From positions 34,534 through 98,533 of the forward strand of contig CBDBVC010000024.1 of assembly GCA_965212525.1 (NCBI GenBank): 64,000 nt of DNA, written 5' to 3'. A program made the position numbers and the translations under genes. A model generated the notes under the pieces. That model saw nothing but the letters and a program-made list of their open reading frames with translations. It made no database searches and had not been told where the DNA came from. Every line of letters starts with the position of its first letter. The stretch's first letter is position 1. The DNA comes from SZUA-38 sp965212525. Lineage in GTDB: Bacteria; Pseudomonadota; Gammaproteobacteria; Xanthomonadales; SZUA-38. Below are positions 19,081-25,895 of the stretch, in pieces.

Positions 19081-19911
19081 TCAGATCGGTCCGCGCAGTG
19101 TCTCAGTCATTAACATGATGCCGATGGTGAAAAAGGGCAAGGCCGCGACCAGTGAGTCGAAGCGGTCGAGCATGCCACCATGACCCGGAAACAGACTGCC
19201 GGCATCCTTCAGGCCACGCTGGCGCTTGAGCAGACTGATGAACAGGTCCCCGATCACCGAGACCAGAGTGGACAGTATGGCCAGCATCATCAGCGGCAAC
19301 AGCAGAAATTCCGAAAACCAGGGCAGCCGGGTAGCAGCGATGACAAAACAGATGACAAGGATCTGGCCACCAATCAGCCCCTCCCAGGTCTTGCCGGGAC
19401 TGATATTGATGGCAAGTTTGTGCTTGCCAAACAGTCTGCCGGCAGCATAGGCACCCACATCGGCAGCCCAGATCAGGACGAACAGTAGCAGCAATCGGTA
19501 GCGTCCGTCGGGCATGCCGGCCAGCGATTGCATGGCATGCGCAGCCACCATCAGGATGATGAATCCGACGATGAGCTTGAATGTGATCGAGGAGGTTGAC
19601 CTTTCCGACATGAACTGACGGTTCATCAGCCAGAGCGCAGCCAGTATCCAGATGCCTATGCCAACATAGAGCAGGCGTACATCGGGTGTCCAGGGCAGGT
19701 AGAAGCTGGCACCCAGCACAGCCGTGAACAGGAATGTCAGCAGAAGGCGGGTGTTGGCTGACTCGACACCGGCCAGGCGGCTCCACTCCCAGGCGCTGGC
19801 GCTGAAAAACAGCAGCAGGAAAGGGGCGAAATAATCGGCCGGCACAAACAGGATGGCCGCAATCAGTACAGGCCCGATGATCAGTGCCGTCAGGATTCTG
19901 GATTTAAGCAT
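19081..19911 (-). CDS. cdsA: Phosphatidate cytidylyltransferase
   Basis: Integral membrane enzyme that makes CDP-diacylglycerol, the branch point of phospholipid synthesis. The 276-residue protein has about eight hydrophobic helices, the SPGKTWEGLIGG loop and the signature SLLKRQRGLKDAGSLFPGHG followed by GMLDRFDS, which carries the metal-binding aspartates. It overlaps the uppS end by eight bases. Confidence 0.95.
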   Translation of the reverse strand: MLKSRILTALIIGPVLIAAILFVPADYFAPFLLLFFSASAWEWSRLAGVESANTRLLLTFLFTAVLGASFYLPWTPDVRLLYVGIGIWILAALWLMNRQFMSERSTSSITFKLIVGFIILMVAAHAMQSLAGMPDGRYRLLLLFVLIWAADVGAYAAGRLFGKHKLAINISPGKTWEGLIGGQILVICFVIAATRLPWFSEFLLLPLMMLAILSTLVSVIGDLFISLLKRQRGLKDAGSLFPGHGGMLDRFDSLVAALPFFTIGIMLMTETLRGPI

Positions 19912-20626
19912 TTCGAGCGACTACCTGCTGATCTGTGCAGCCATAGCGTCGCTGCCGGTTTGCATAACTCTCAAGCGCAGCGTCGAGATCGGTCTGGTTG
20001 AAATCAGGCCAAAGTGTGTCAGTGAAGAAAAGTTCGCTGTAGGCCAGTTGCCACAGCAGGAAATTGCTGACCCGCTTTTCTCCACCGGTACGGATGATCA
20101 GGTCAAGATTGACAAACTCACCGAGCTGACAGTAGCGGTTCATCAGGTGCTCATCGATCTGCTCCGCATCAATGACCTGATCTCGTACATCGCGTGCAAT
20201 GTTGCGGCAGGCCTCGACGATATCCCAGCGGCCACCATAATTCATGGCAATCACCAGCCTAAGACCGTCATTGTCCGCAGTACGCTCCTGGACTACTGTC
20301 ATGCGATCCTGCAGCTCGGTCGACAGTGCGGTGTGGTCACCGATGAATGACAGTGAGATATTGTTTTCTTCGAGTACATCCACTTCCTTGTGCAAGGCAC
20401 GCATGAACAGTTCCATCAGGCGATTCACTTCGTTGGCAGGTCGTTGCCAGTTTTCACTGCTGAAGGCAAACAGGGTCAGCACCTCGATTCCGGCCTTGGC
20501 GCAGTTCTCGACCACTCGACGAGTGGCCTTGACACCTGCCTGGTGACCGAAGGTGCGCGGTCGCTTGCGCAGCTGTGCCCAGCGACCATTGCCGTCCATG
20601 ATGATGGCGACGTGTCTGGGGATCAT
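19904..20626 (-). CDS. uppS: Undecaprenyl diphosphate synthase
   Basis: Cis-prenyltransferase that extends FPP to C55 undecaprenyl diphosphate, the lipid carrier for peptidoglycan and O-antigen. About 240 residues. The P-loop-like MIPRHVAIIMDGNGRWA with the catalytic Asp, FAFSSENWQRP and the C-terminal RTGGEKRVSNFLLWQLAYSE are all present. ATG 20626 was preferred to a GTG two codons upstream. It follows frr after 32 bases, so the E. coli dxr slot between frr and uppS is also empty. Confidence 0.96.
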   Translation of the reverse strand: MIPRHVAIIMDGNGRWAQLRKRPRTFGHQAGVKATRRVVENCAKAGIEVLTLFAFSSENWQRPANEVNRLMELFMRALHKEVDVLEENNISLSFIGDHTALSTELQDRMTVVQERTADNDGLRLVIAMNYGGRWDIVEACRNIARDVRDQVIDAEQIDEHLMNRYCQLGEFVNLDLIIRTGGEKRVSNFLLWQLAYSELFFTDTLWPDFNQTDLDAALESYANRQRRYGCTDQQVVARNA

Positions 20627-20658
20627 GTTCACGATGATCTGATCTGCGGCAACGACAC

Positions 20659-21216
20659 TCAGATCTCCATCAGTTCTGCATCTTTGTGCTTGACGACTTC
20701 ATCGACCTGATTCACGTACTTGTCGGTCAGTTCCTGAATATGGCTCTCTGCCTTGCGCTCATCGTCCTGTGCGATTTCTTTCTCCTGTTCAAGTTCCTTG
20801 ACCGAATGTATCGCGTCACGACGGATGTTGCGGATGGCAATCTTGGCGTTTTCACCCTGGTTTCCGACAACCTTGGTCAGGTCGCGGCGGCGTTCCTCGG
20901 TCAGGGCCGGCAGGATGATGCGGATGGTGGTTCCGGCTGTGTTCGGATTCAGACCCAGATCTGATTCCAGTATGGACTTTTCAATTGGTTCAACCATGCT
21001 CTTGTCCCATGGCGTCACGGTCAGTGTACGCGCATCTGAAACCGCGACTGTGGCAGCCTGTGAAATCGGGACTTCATTGCCGTAGAAATCGACCCTGAGG
21101 TGGTCGAGCAGACTGGTATGGGCGCGGCCGGTCCTGATCTTGCTCAGCTCGATCTTCAGGTGTTCTATGCTTTGCCCCATGCGGGTTTCAGCGTCTTTGT
21201 AGATATCATTCAACAT
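20659..21216 (-). CDS. frr: Ribosome recycling factor
   Basis: Splits post-termination ribosomes together with EF-G. 185 residues, the standard length, with MGQSIEHLKIELSKIRTGRA, the DPKTG-like hinge and the C-terminal three-helix bundle segment LTEERRRDLTKVV. It lies downstream of pyrH with a 159-base gap, in the conserved rpsB-tsf-pyrH-frr order. Confidence 0.97.
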   Translation of the reverse strand: MLNDIYKDAETRMGQSIEHLKIELSKIRTGRAHTSLLDHLRVDFYGNEVPISQAATVAVSDARTLTVTPWDKSMVEPIEKSILESDLGLNPNTAGTTIRIILPALTEERRRDLTKVVGNQGENAKIAIRNIRRDAIHSVKELEQEKEIAQDDERKAESHIQELTDKYVNQVDEVVKHKDAELMEI

Positions 21217-21375
21217 GGATTGAAACTCTCCAGAAGGTCTGTTTCTATTCTATCTTGCTGCCCAGTTGAAGTCGAACCGTGTGGCCAGCTGGTGGGCGAT
21301 GATGAGTGATGTGCACGGCAGGCCATGAATACGGTCAGTGCATCATGGCGATGGGCGATTGCGGCAGCTGTGAAT

Positions 21376-22096
21376 TCAGAACACCAGGGTGCCGATATTC
21401 TCACCCTGAATGATCTGCATCAGGGAACCCTTCTGGTAGACATCAAAGATTCGCAATGGAACATTCTGGTCACGACAGAGGGCAACGGCTGCGGTATCCA
21501 TGATGTTCAGCTTGCGCTCGATAACCTGGTCATAGGTCAGCGTCTCGTAGCGCTTGGCATCCCGGATGTGTGACTGGATCGGCCGAATAGATGCCATCCA
21601 CCTTGGTTGCCTTGAGCATCAGGTCGGCATTGATTTCGGAGGCCCTCAGACCGGCTGCCGAATCGGTGGTGAAATAGGGGTTGCCTGTGCCGGCTGCGAA
21701 GATAACCACACGACCTTTCTCCAGGTGCCTGATGGCACGGCGCCGGATGTAGTCCTCACAGACTTCATTGATCTTGATGGCAGACATCACACGAGCATTG
21801 ACGTCCAGTTTTTCCAGGGCGTCCTGCAGGGCCAGTGAGTTCATGACTGTGGCCAGCATGCCCATGTGATCGCCGGTGACACGATCCAGCCCGGTCGCAG
21901 CCAGGCCGGCTCCACGGAAGATGTTGCCACCGCCGATGACGATGCCGATTTCAACACCGGCATCGTTCACCTCACGGATTTCGCCGGCGATCCGATGGAT
22001 CATTTCCGGGTCAATGCCGTAATCCTCATTGCCCATCAGCGCTTCGCCGCTGAGCTTGAGTAGAATTCGCTTGTACTTGAATTCCGGATTATTCAC
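21376..22096 (-). CDS. pyrH: UMP kinase, interrupted by one frame break
   Basis: UMP kinase converts UMP to UDP and is essential. The first part reads YKRILLKLSGEALMG, GIVIGGGNIFRG and VIFAAGTGNPYFTTDSAA up to KVDGIYSADPVTHP. The frame then fails, and the remainder (DAKRYETLTYDQVIERKLN to the end GENIGTLVF) continues one base over. Removing one G from the minus-strand GGG (C run at 21561-21563 on the plus strand) restores PDAKRYETL exactly. A GTG at 22096 overlapping the tsf stop is the likeliest start; the longer frame only re-reads tsf. The fault is probably a sequence error. Confidence 0.9.
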
Positions 22097-22970
22097 CGCG
22101 GACTTGCGCCATGACTTCATCGGCGAAGTTTTCATCTTTCTTCTCGACACCTTCACCCACTTCCAGTCGCTGGAAGGATTTCACGGTGGCATTCTTCTGC
22201 GACAGCAGCTTGCCGACAGTGACATCCGGGTCCTTGACGAACGGCTGACCGACCAGTGTGATTTCTCCGAGGAACTTTCTCAGACGGCCACCGACCATTT
22301 TTTCAATGATATCGGCAGGCTTGCCCGAATCCTGTGCCTGTGCAATCAGGATTTCACGTTCCTTGTCCAGGACATCGCTGGAAACATCGCTTTCACTGAT
22401 GTAGTCCGGCTTGGATGCGGCAACGTGCATGGCAATGTCGCGTGCCAGCTCGATGTCACCACCTTCCAGTTCAACCAGCACGCCGATGCGGCCGCCATGG
22501 ACGTAACAGCCGATGTTGCTGTCATCCGATTCAATCAGTGATGCGCGACGTACCTGGATGTTTTCACCAATCTTGGCGATCAGGCCCTGGCGTGCTTCTT
22601 CAACAGAGCCACCCTGGCTTGATGCTTCGCTCATGATACTGGCGACATCAGCGGTGCGGTTGTTCAGTGCGATGCCCGCCACTTCTTCACCGAAGGCCAG
22701 GAATGAATTTTCCTTGGCAGCGAAATCGGTCTCTGAATTGACTTCAACCATGACCGCGCTTGAGCCGTCTTCGCTGACGGCCGTCATGATCTTGCCTTCA
22801 GCAGCGACACGGCCGGATTTCTTGTCAGCCTTGGCCAGGCCAGACTTGCGCAGGTTCTCGCGAGCCTGCTCCAGATCACCGTCGGTTTCAACCAGTGCCT
22901 TCTTGCATTCCATCATGCCGACACCGGTCAGTTCTCTCAATTCCTTCACTAATGCAGCCGTTACAGCCAT
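22089..22970 (-). CDS. tsf: Elongation factor Ts
   Basis: Guanine-nucleotide exchange factor for EF-Tu, 293 residues. It starts MAVTAALVKELRELTGVGMM with the conserved CKKAL segment of the UBA-like N domain. VEVNSETDFAAKE, the key EF-Tu contact, lies in the core, and VGQPFVKDPDVTVG is in the C-terminal subdomain. It follows rpsB after about 100 bases that hold two hairpins. Confidence 0.97.
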   Translation of the reverse strand: MAVTAALVKELRELTGVGMMECKKALVETDGDLEQARENLRKSGLAKADKKSGRVAAEGKIMTAVSEDGSSAVMVEVNSETDFAAKENSFLAFGEEVAGIALNNRTADVASIMSEASSQGGSVEEARQGLIAKIGENIQVRRASLIESDDSNIGCYVHGGRIGVLVELEGGDIELARDIAMHVAASKPDYISESDVSSDVLDKEREILIAQAQDSGKPADIIEKMVGGRLRKFLGEITLVGQPFVKDPDVTVGKLLSQKNATVKSFQRLEVGEGVEKKDENFADEVMAQVRGE

Positions 22971-22992
22971 GTCCTGTACCTCATAATTCTGG

Positions 22993-23064
22993 CTGGGCCG
23001 CGGATCGGGGCCCAGATCAATTGTTTGTCATTATTGCCAGGCGGCAGCTCCGAGGCCGGAGCTG
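22993..23064 (-). promoter_or_regulatory. Two hairpins in the rpsB-tsf spacer (possible partial terminator)
   Basis: On the minus strand the rpsB stop is followed after seven bases by a perfect 8-bp stem CAGCTCCG/CGGAGCTG with loop GCCT (plus coordinates 23045-23064). A second 7-bp stem CTGGGCC/GGCCCAG has a nine-base loop (22993-23015). Neither is followed by a U run, so they are not full intrinsic terminators. E. coli has a partial terminator between these two genes, so a role in tuning S2 versus EF-Ts output, or an RNA-processing role, is plausible. Confidence 0.5.
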
Positions 23065-23071
23065 TGCCCGA

Positions 23072-24184
23072 TCAGCTGTCCTTGTCGTCAGCTGCCTTGT
23101 CATCTTCAGCCTTGTCGGCATCAGATTCGGCATCAGCATCTGATTTCTTGGCAACCGTTTTCTTGGCAGCGGCCTTCTTGGCAGGCGCCTTTTCTTCGGT
23201 CTTGTCGTCTGAATCAGCATCGGCCTTCTTCTCGTCAGCCTTGTCATCAGACTTGGCTGTGGCCTTGTCATCAGCCTTGTCGTCAGCCTTGTCTTCGGTC
23301 TTGGCATCCGCTTTCTTGTCAGCCTTGTCGTCAGACTCGCTGTCCGCTTTCTCAACCGTTTTCTTGGGGGCCGCCTTCTTGGCCGGGGCCTTCTTTGCAG
23401 CCGGCTTCGCCTTGCTGGCTTTCTTGCCCTTCTTCTGTTCGATCGGGTTGCCATCGGCGTCCAGTTCCACGAACTCGTCGTCCTCCTTGCTCACCTGAGG
23501 AGCAGAGGCGCGGCCTTCGAGCACGGCGTCGGCAGCGAGTGACGAGTAGAACTTGATGGCACGGATGGCATCATCATTTCCGGGGATCATGTAGTCGATG
23601 TTTTCAGGATCGTGGTTGGTGTCAACGATACCGATGACCGGGATACCCAGCTTGCGTGCTTCCTGCACGGCAATGGATTCGTAGCCGACATCGATCACGA
23701 ACAGGGCATCCGGCAGACCCTTCATGTTCTTGATACCACCCAGGTTTTTTTCGAGTTTTTCCTGCTCACGCGACAGTGAGAGGATTTCCTTCTTGGTCAA
23801 TTTGTTGAGTGAGCCGTCTTCCTGCATCTTTTCCAGTTCGCGCAGTCGCTTGATGGACTGTCGTACGGTGCGGAAGTTGGTCAGCATGCCACCAAGCCAG
23901 CGGTGCGCCACGAAGGGTGCGCCACAGCGGGTGGCTTCATCCTTGACAGTCTTGCCGGCAGCACGCTTGGTGCCAACGAACAGGATATTGCCGCGCTTGG
24001 CAGCCAGTGAGCTGATGAAGTTCAGGGCATCTTTCAGCTGCGGAACGGTCTGCTCGAGATTGATGATATGGATCTTGCCACGGGCACCAAAGATGAACGG
24101 TGCCATTTTGGGATTCCAGTAGCGGGTCTGGTGACCGAAGTGCACGCCTGCTTCAAGCATCTGGCGCATGGTAAAATTAGGCAT
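23072..24184 (-). CDS. rpsB: Ribosomal protein S2 with long basic/acidic C-terminal tail
   Basis: The first 240 or so residues are a normal bacterial S2 (MPNFTMRQMLEAGVHFGHQT, then WNPKMAPFIFG, FVAHRWLGGMLTNF and IPVIGIVDTNHDP). S2 usually ends near there. This one continues to residue 370 with a low-complexity tail: a K/A/P block (251-278), an acidic DKADDKAD-type block (279-332), a second K/A block (333-347) and an acidic end. The unit APAKKAA(P/A)KKTV appears in both basic blocks, pointing to an internal duplication. The frame is clean with no break. ATG 24184 is preceded by AGGA. First gene of the rpsB-tsf-pyrH-frr operon. Confidence 0.96.
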   Translation of the reverse strand: MPNFTMRQMLEAGVHFGHQTRYWNPKMAPFIFGARGKIHIINLEQTVPQLKDALNFISSLAAKRGNILFVGTKRAAGKTVKDEATRCGAPFVAHRWLGGMLTNFRTVRQSIKRLRELEKMQEDGSLNKLTKKEILSLSREQEKLEKNLGGIKNMKGLPDALFVIDVGYESIAVQEARKLGIPVIGIVDTNHDPENIDYMIPGNDDAIRAIKFYSSLAADAVLEGRASAPQVSKEDDEFVELDADGNPIEQKKGKKASKAKPAAKKAPAKKAAPKKTVEKADSESDDKADKKADAKTEDKADDKADDKATAKSDDKADEKKADADSDDKTEEKAPAKKAAAKKTVAKKSDADAESDADKAEDDKAADDKDS

Positions 24185-24385
24185 TGTATTTTTCCTGTAC
24201 ACACGAAGCCAGATCTGCCAGTTGGCAGCCGAGTTTGTTCATTAAGACTGGCTTCAGGGTTATGGCCTCCACATATCCCATGTCACAACCCGGTTACAAC
24301 GACAGGAAACCGGACACCCTATGACACGTGACGATATGTGTGCGAATTAAGCTCAGCTTCACCGTGGTGAAGACAAAGCCGGCGC

Positions 24386-24412
24386 ATTATACACAATTTT
24401 CAGGGCAATCAA
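24386..24412 (-). promoter_or_regulatory. rpsB operon promoter
   Basis: On the minus strand a perfect TATAAT (24386-24391) lies 15 bases after TTGATT (24407-24412), or 16 after TTTGAT. It is followed by a GC-only discriminator GCGCCGGC, as is common for stringently controlled translation-gene promoters. The leader to the rpsB ATG would be about 195 bases, long enough for the S2-binding autoregulatory structure known in gammaproteobacteria, though I did not recognise its fold. Confidence 0.6.
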
Positions 24413-24463
24413 AGCGTTTTATCGAGTATTTCCGGGCCGATGCGGATGTACGGAAAATGTTGA

Positions 24464-24931
24464 TCAGGGCCTGAGCAGCCGCTCCTTGAGTGCATTGATA
24501 CGCTTTCTGTTGGCGCCAAGATCGGAATAACCGACACGAGAAGCCGATCTGAAGTGCAGGATTCGATTGCTGCGGTCATAACGCAGTTCGACATCATCGA
24601 CGAAGCTGAATATGGACGAAGTATAGGTGGAAGCCAGGTAATCTCCTTCCTGAGTGGTCACCCGGCCACCCATGGACTCAATCGCTTCAACGATTTCAGG
24701 CCAGGATGCAACCGATCCACCGAGACGGTAGGGTGCGATGAAGTGTTCGGCATCATCAGGAAATTCGGAATTGACACAATTCGGTGTCGGCGGGCATGGC
24801 GACAGCTGATCACCAACCAGGCCATTGGCGCTGCCATCCTGAGACTGCTGTCCGAGTATGAAGAAATAGATGCCAGCCCCCAGTACAAGTACAGTCAGCA
24901 GCAAGAAGACGGTTCTGATCAGTTTTCGCAT
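24464..24931 (-). CDS. DUF1499 family membrane-anchored protein
   Basis: 155 residues from ATG 24931. There is an N-terminal helix (LIRTVFLLLTVLVLGAGIYF) and then the DUF1499 signature SPCPPTPNCVNS, with the downstream SYDxxR-type strands (DDVELRYDRSNRILHFRSAS and RVGYSDLGANRKRI). Function of the family is unknown. It is most likely anchored in the inner membrane with the domain outside. It lies between the rpsB promoter and the divergent map gene. Confidence 0.85.
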   Translation of the reverse strand: MRKLIRTVFLLLTVLVLGAGIYFFILGQQSQDGSANGLVGDQLSPCPPTPNCVNSEFPDDAEHFIAPYRLGGSVASWPEIVEAIESMGGRVTTQEGDYLASTYTSSIFSFVDDVELRYDRSNRILHFRSASRVGYSDLGANRKRINALKERLLRP

Positions 24932-25103
24932 GATTACTTCCTGTTCCGTGCCAGCTGACCATGGTAGCGATTGCCTGTCAAAGGTCAATCCACCCGGATC
25001 ATTATGATCGGTCTGGCGCAGATCAATGGCCGGCAAGGCGTGTTCAGGTGCCTACCACTCTGTGATATGATTCGCCGCCAGATTCAGGCACCGAAGATCA
25101 GCC

Positions 25104-25871
25104 ATGGCGATAACCATAAAAACTCCCGAACAGATAGAGAAAATGCGCGTTGCGGGCCGTCTGGCTGGCGAGGTGCTGGAGATGATTCGCCCGCACGTTG
25201 TCGCCGGTGTCACTACGGACCATCTGAATACCCTGTGCCATGACTACATAGTTAATCAACAGGAAGCCATTCCGGCCCCTCTGAATTACAAGGGGTTTCC
25301 CAAGTCGATCTGTACCTCGGTCAATGATGTGATCTGTCATGGCATTCCCGGCAAGAAAAAGCTCAAGGACGGCGACATCATCAATATCGATATCACGGTA
25401 ATCAAGGATGGCTTCCACGGCGATACCAGCAAGATGTTTCAGGTGGGCAAGACCAGTGTACTGGCACAACGTCTGAGCCGGGTGGCCCATGAATGCATGA
25501 AAATCGGCATAGAAATGGTCAGGCCCGGTGTACATCTGGGTGATATCGGTCACGCCATTCAGAAGCATGCAGAAGCCCATCGCTATTCTGTAGTGCGGGA
25601 GTACTGCGGTCACGGTATCGGCGAAGTGTTTCATGAAGATCCACAGGTCCTGCACTGGGGTTCACCCGGTACACGCGAAGAACTGGTGCCGGGAATGACA
25701 TTCACCATCGAGCCGATGATCAATGCCGGCAAATACAAGACTCGATTACTGCCCGATGGCTGGACCGTGAAGACTCGCGATCGCAGTCTGTCAGCCCAGT
25801 GGGAACACACCATACTGGTGACCGATGACGGTTTTGACGTGCTGACCTGTCTGCCGGGTCATGAGATCTGA
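25104..25871 (+). CDS. map: Methionine aminopeptidase type I
   Basis: Removes the N-terminal Met from new proteins. The 255-residue protein has all five metal ligands in context: NIDITVIKDGFHGDTS (two Asp), the EYCGHGIGEVFHEDP histidine, the FTIEPMI Glu and the final Glu in AQWEHTILVT. It heads the map-glnD pair and points away from the rpsB operon, the same arrangement as in E. coli. Confidence 0.97.
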   Translation: MAITIKTPEQIEKMRVAGRLAGEVLEMIRPHVVAGVTTDHLNTLCHDYIVNQQEAIPAPLNYKGFPKSICTSVNDVICHGIPGKKKLKDGDIINIDITVIKDGFHGDTSKMFQVGKTSVLAQRLSRVAHECMKIGIEMVRPGVHLGDIGHAIQKHAEAHRYSVVREYCGHGIGEVFHEDPQVLHWGSPGTREELVPGMTFTIEPMINAGKYKTRLLPDGWTVKTRDRSLSAQWEHTILVTDDGFDVLTCLPGHEI

Positions 25872-25895
25872 GCATCACGTGGTGCTGTCTGTGCC

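Noticed and set aside
21376..22096. pyrH as a pseudogene
   Set aside because: The gene is essential, only one base is wrong, and both halves are fully conserved; sequence error is far more likely.
23080..23420. Apparent tandem DNA repeat of about 12-18 bases
   Set aside because: It is the coding sequence of the DKAD and K/A blocks of the S2 tail; the protein frame explains the periodicity, so it is not a separate repeat element or CRISPR.
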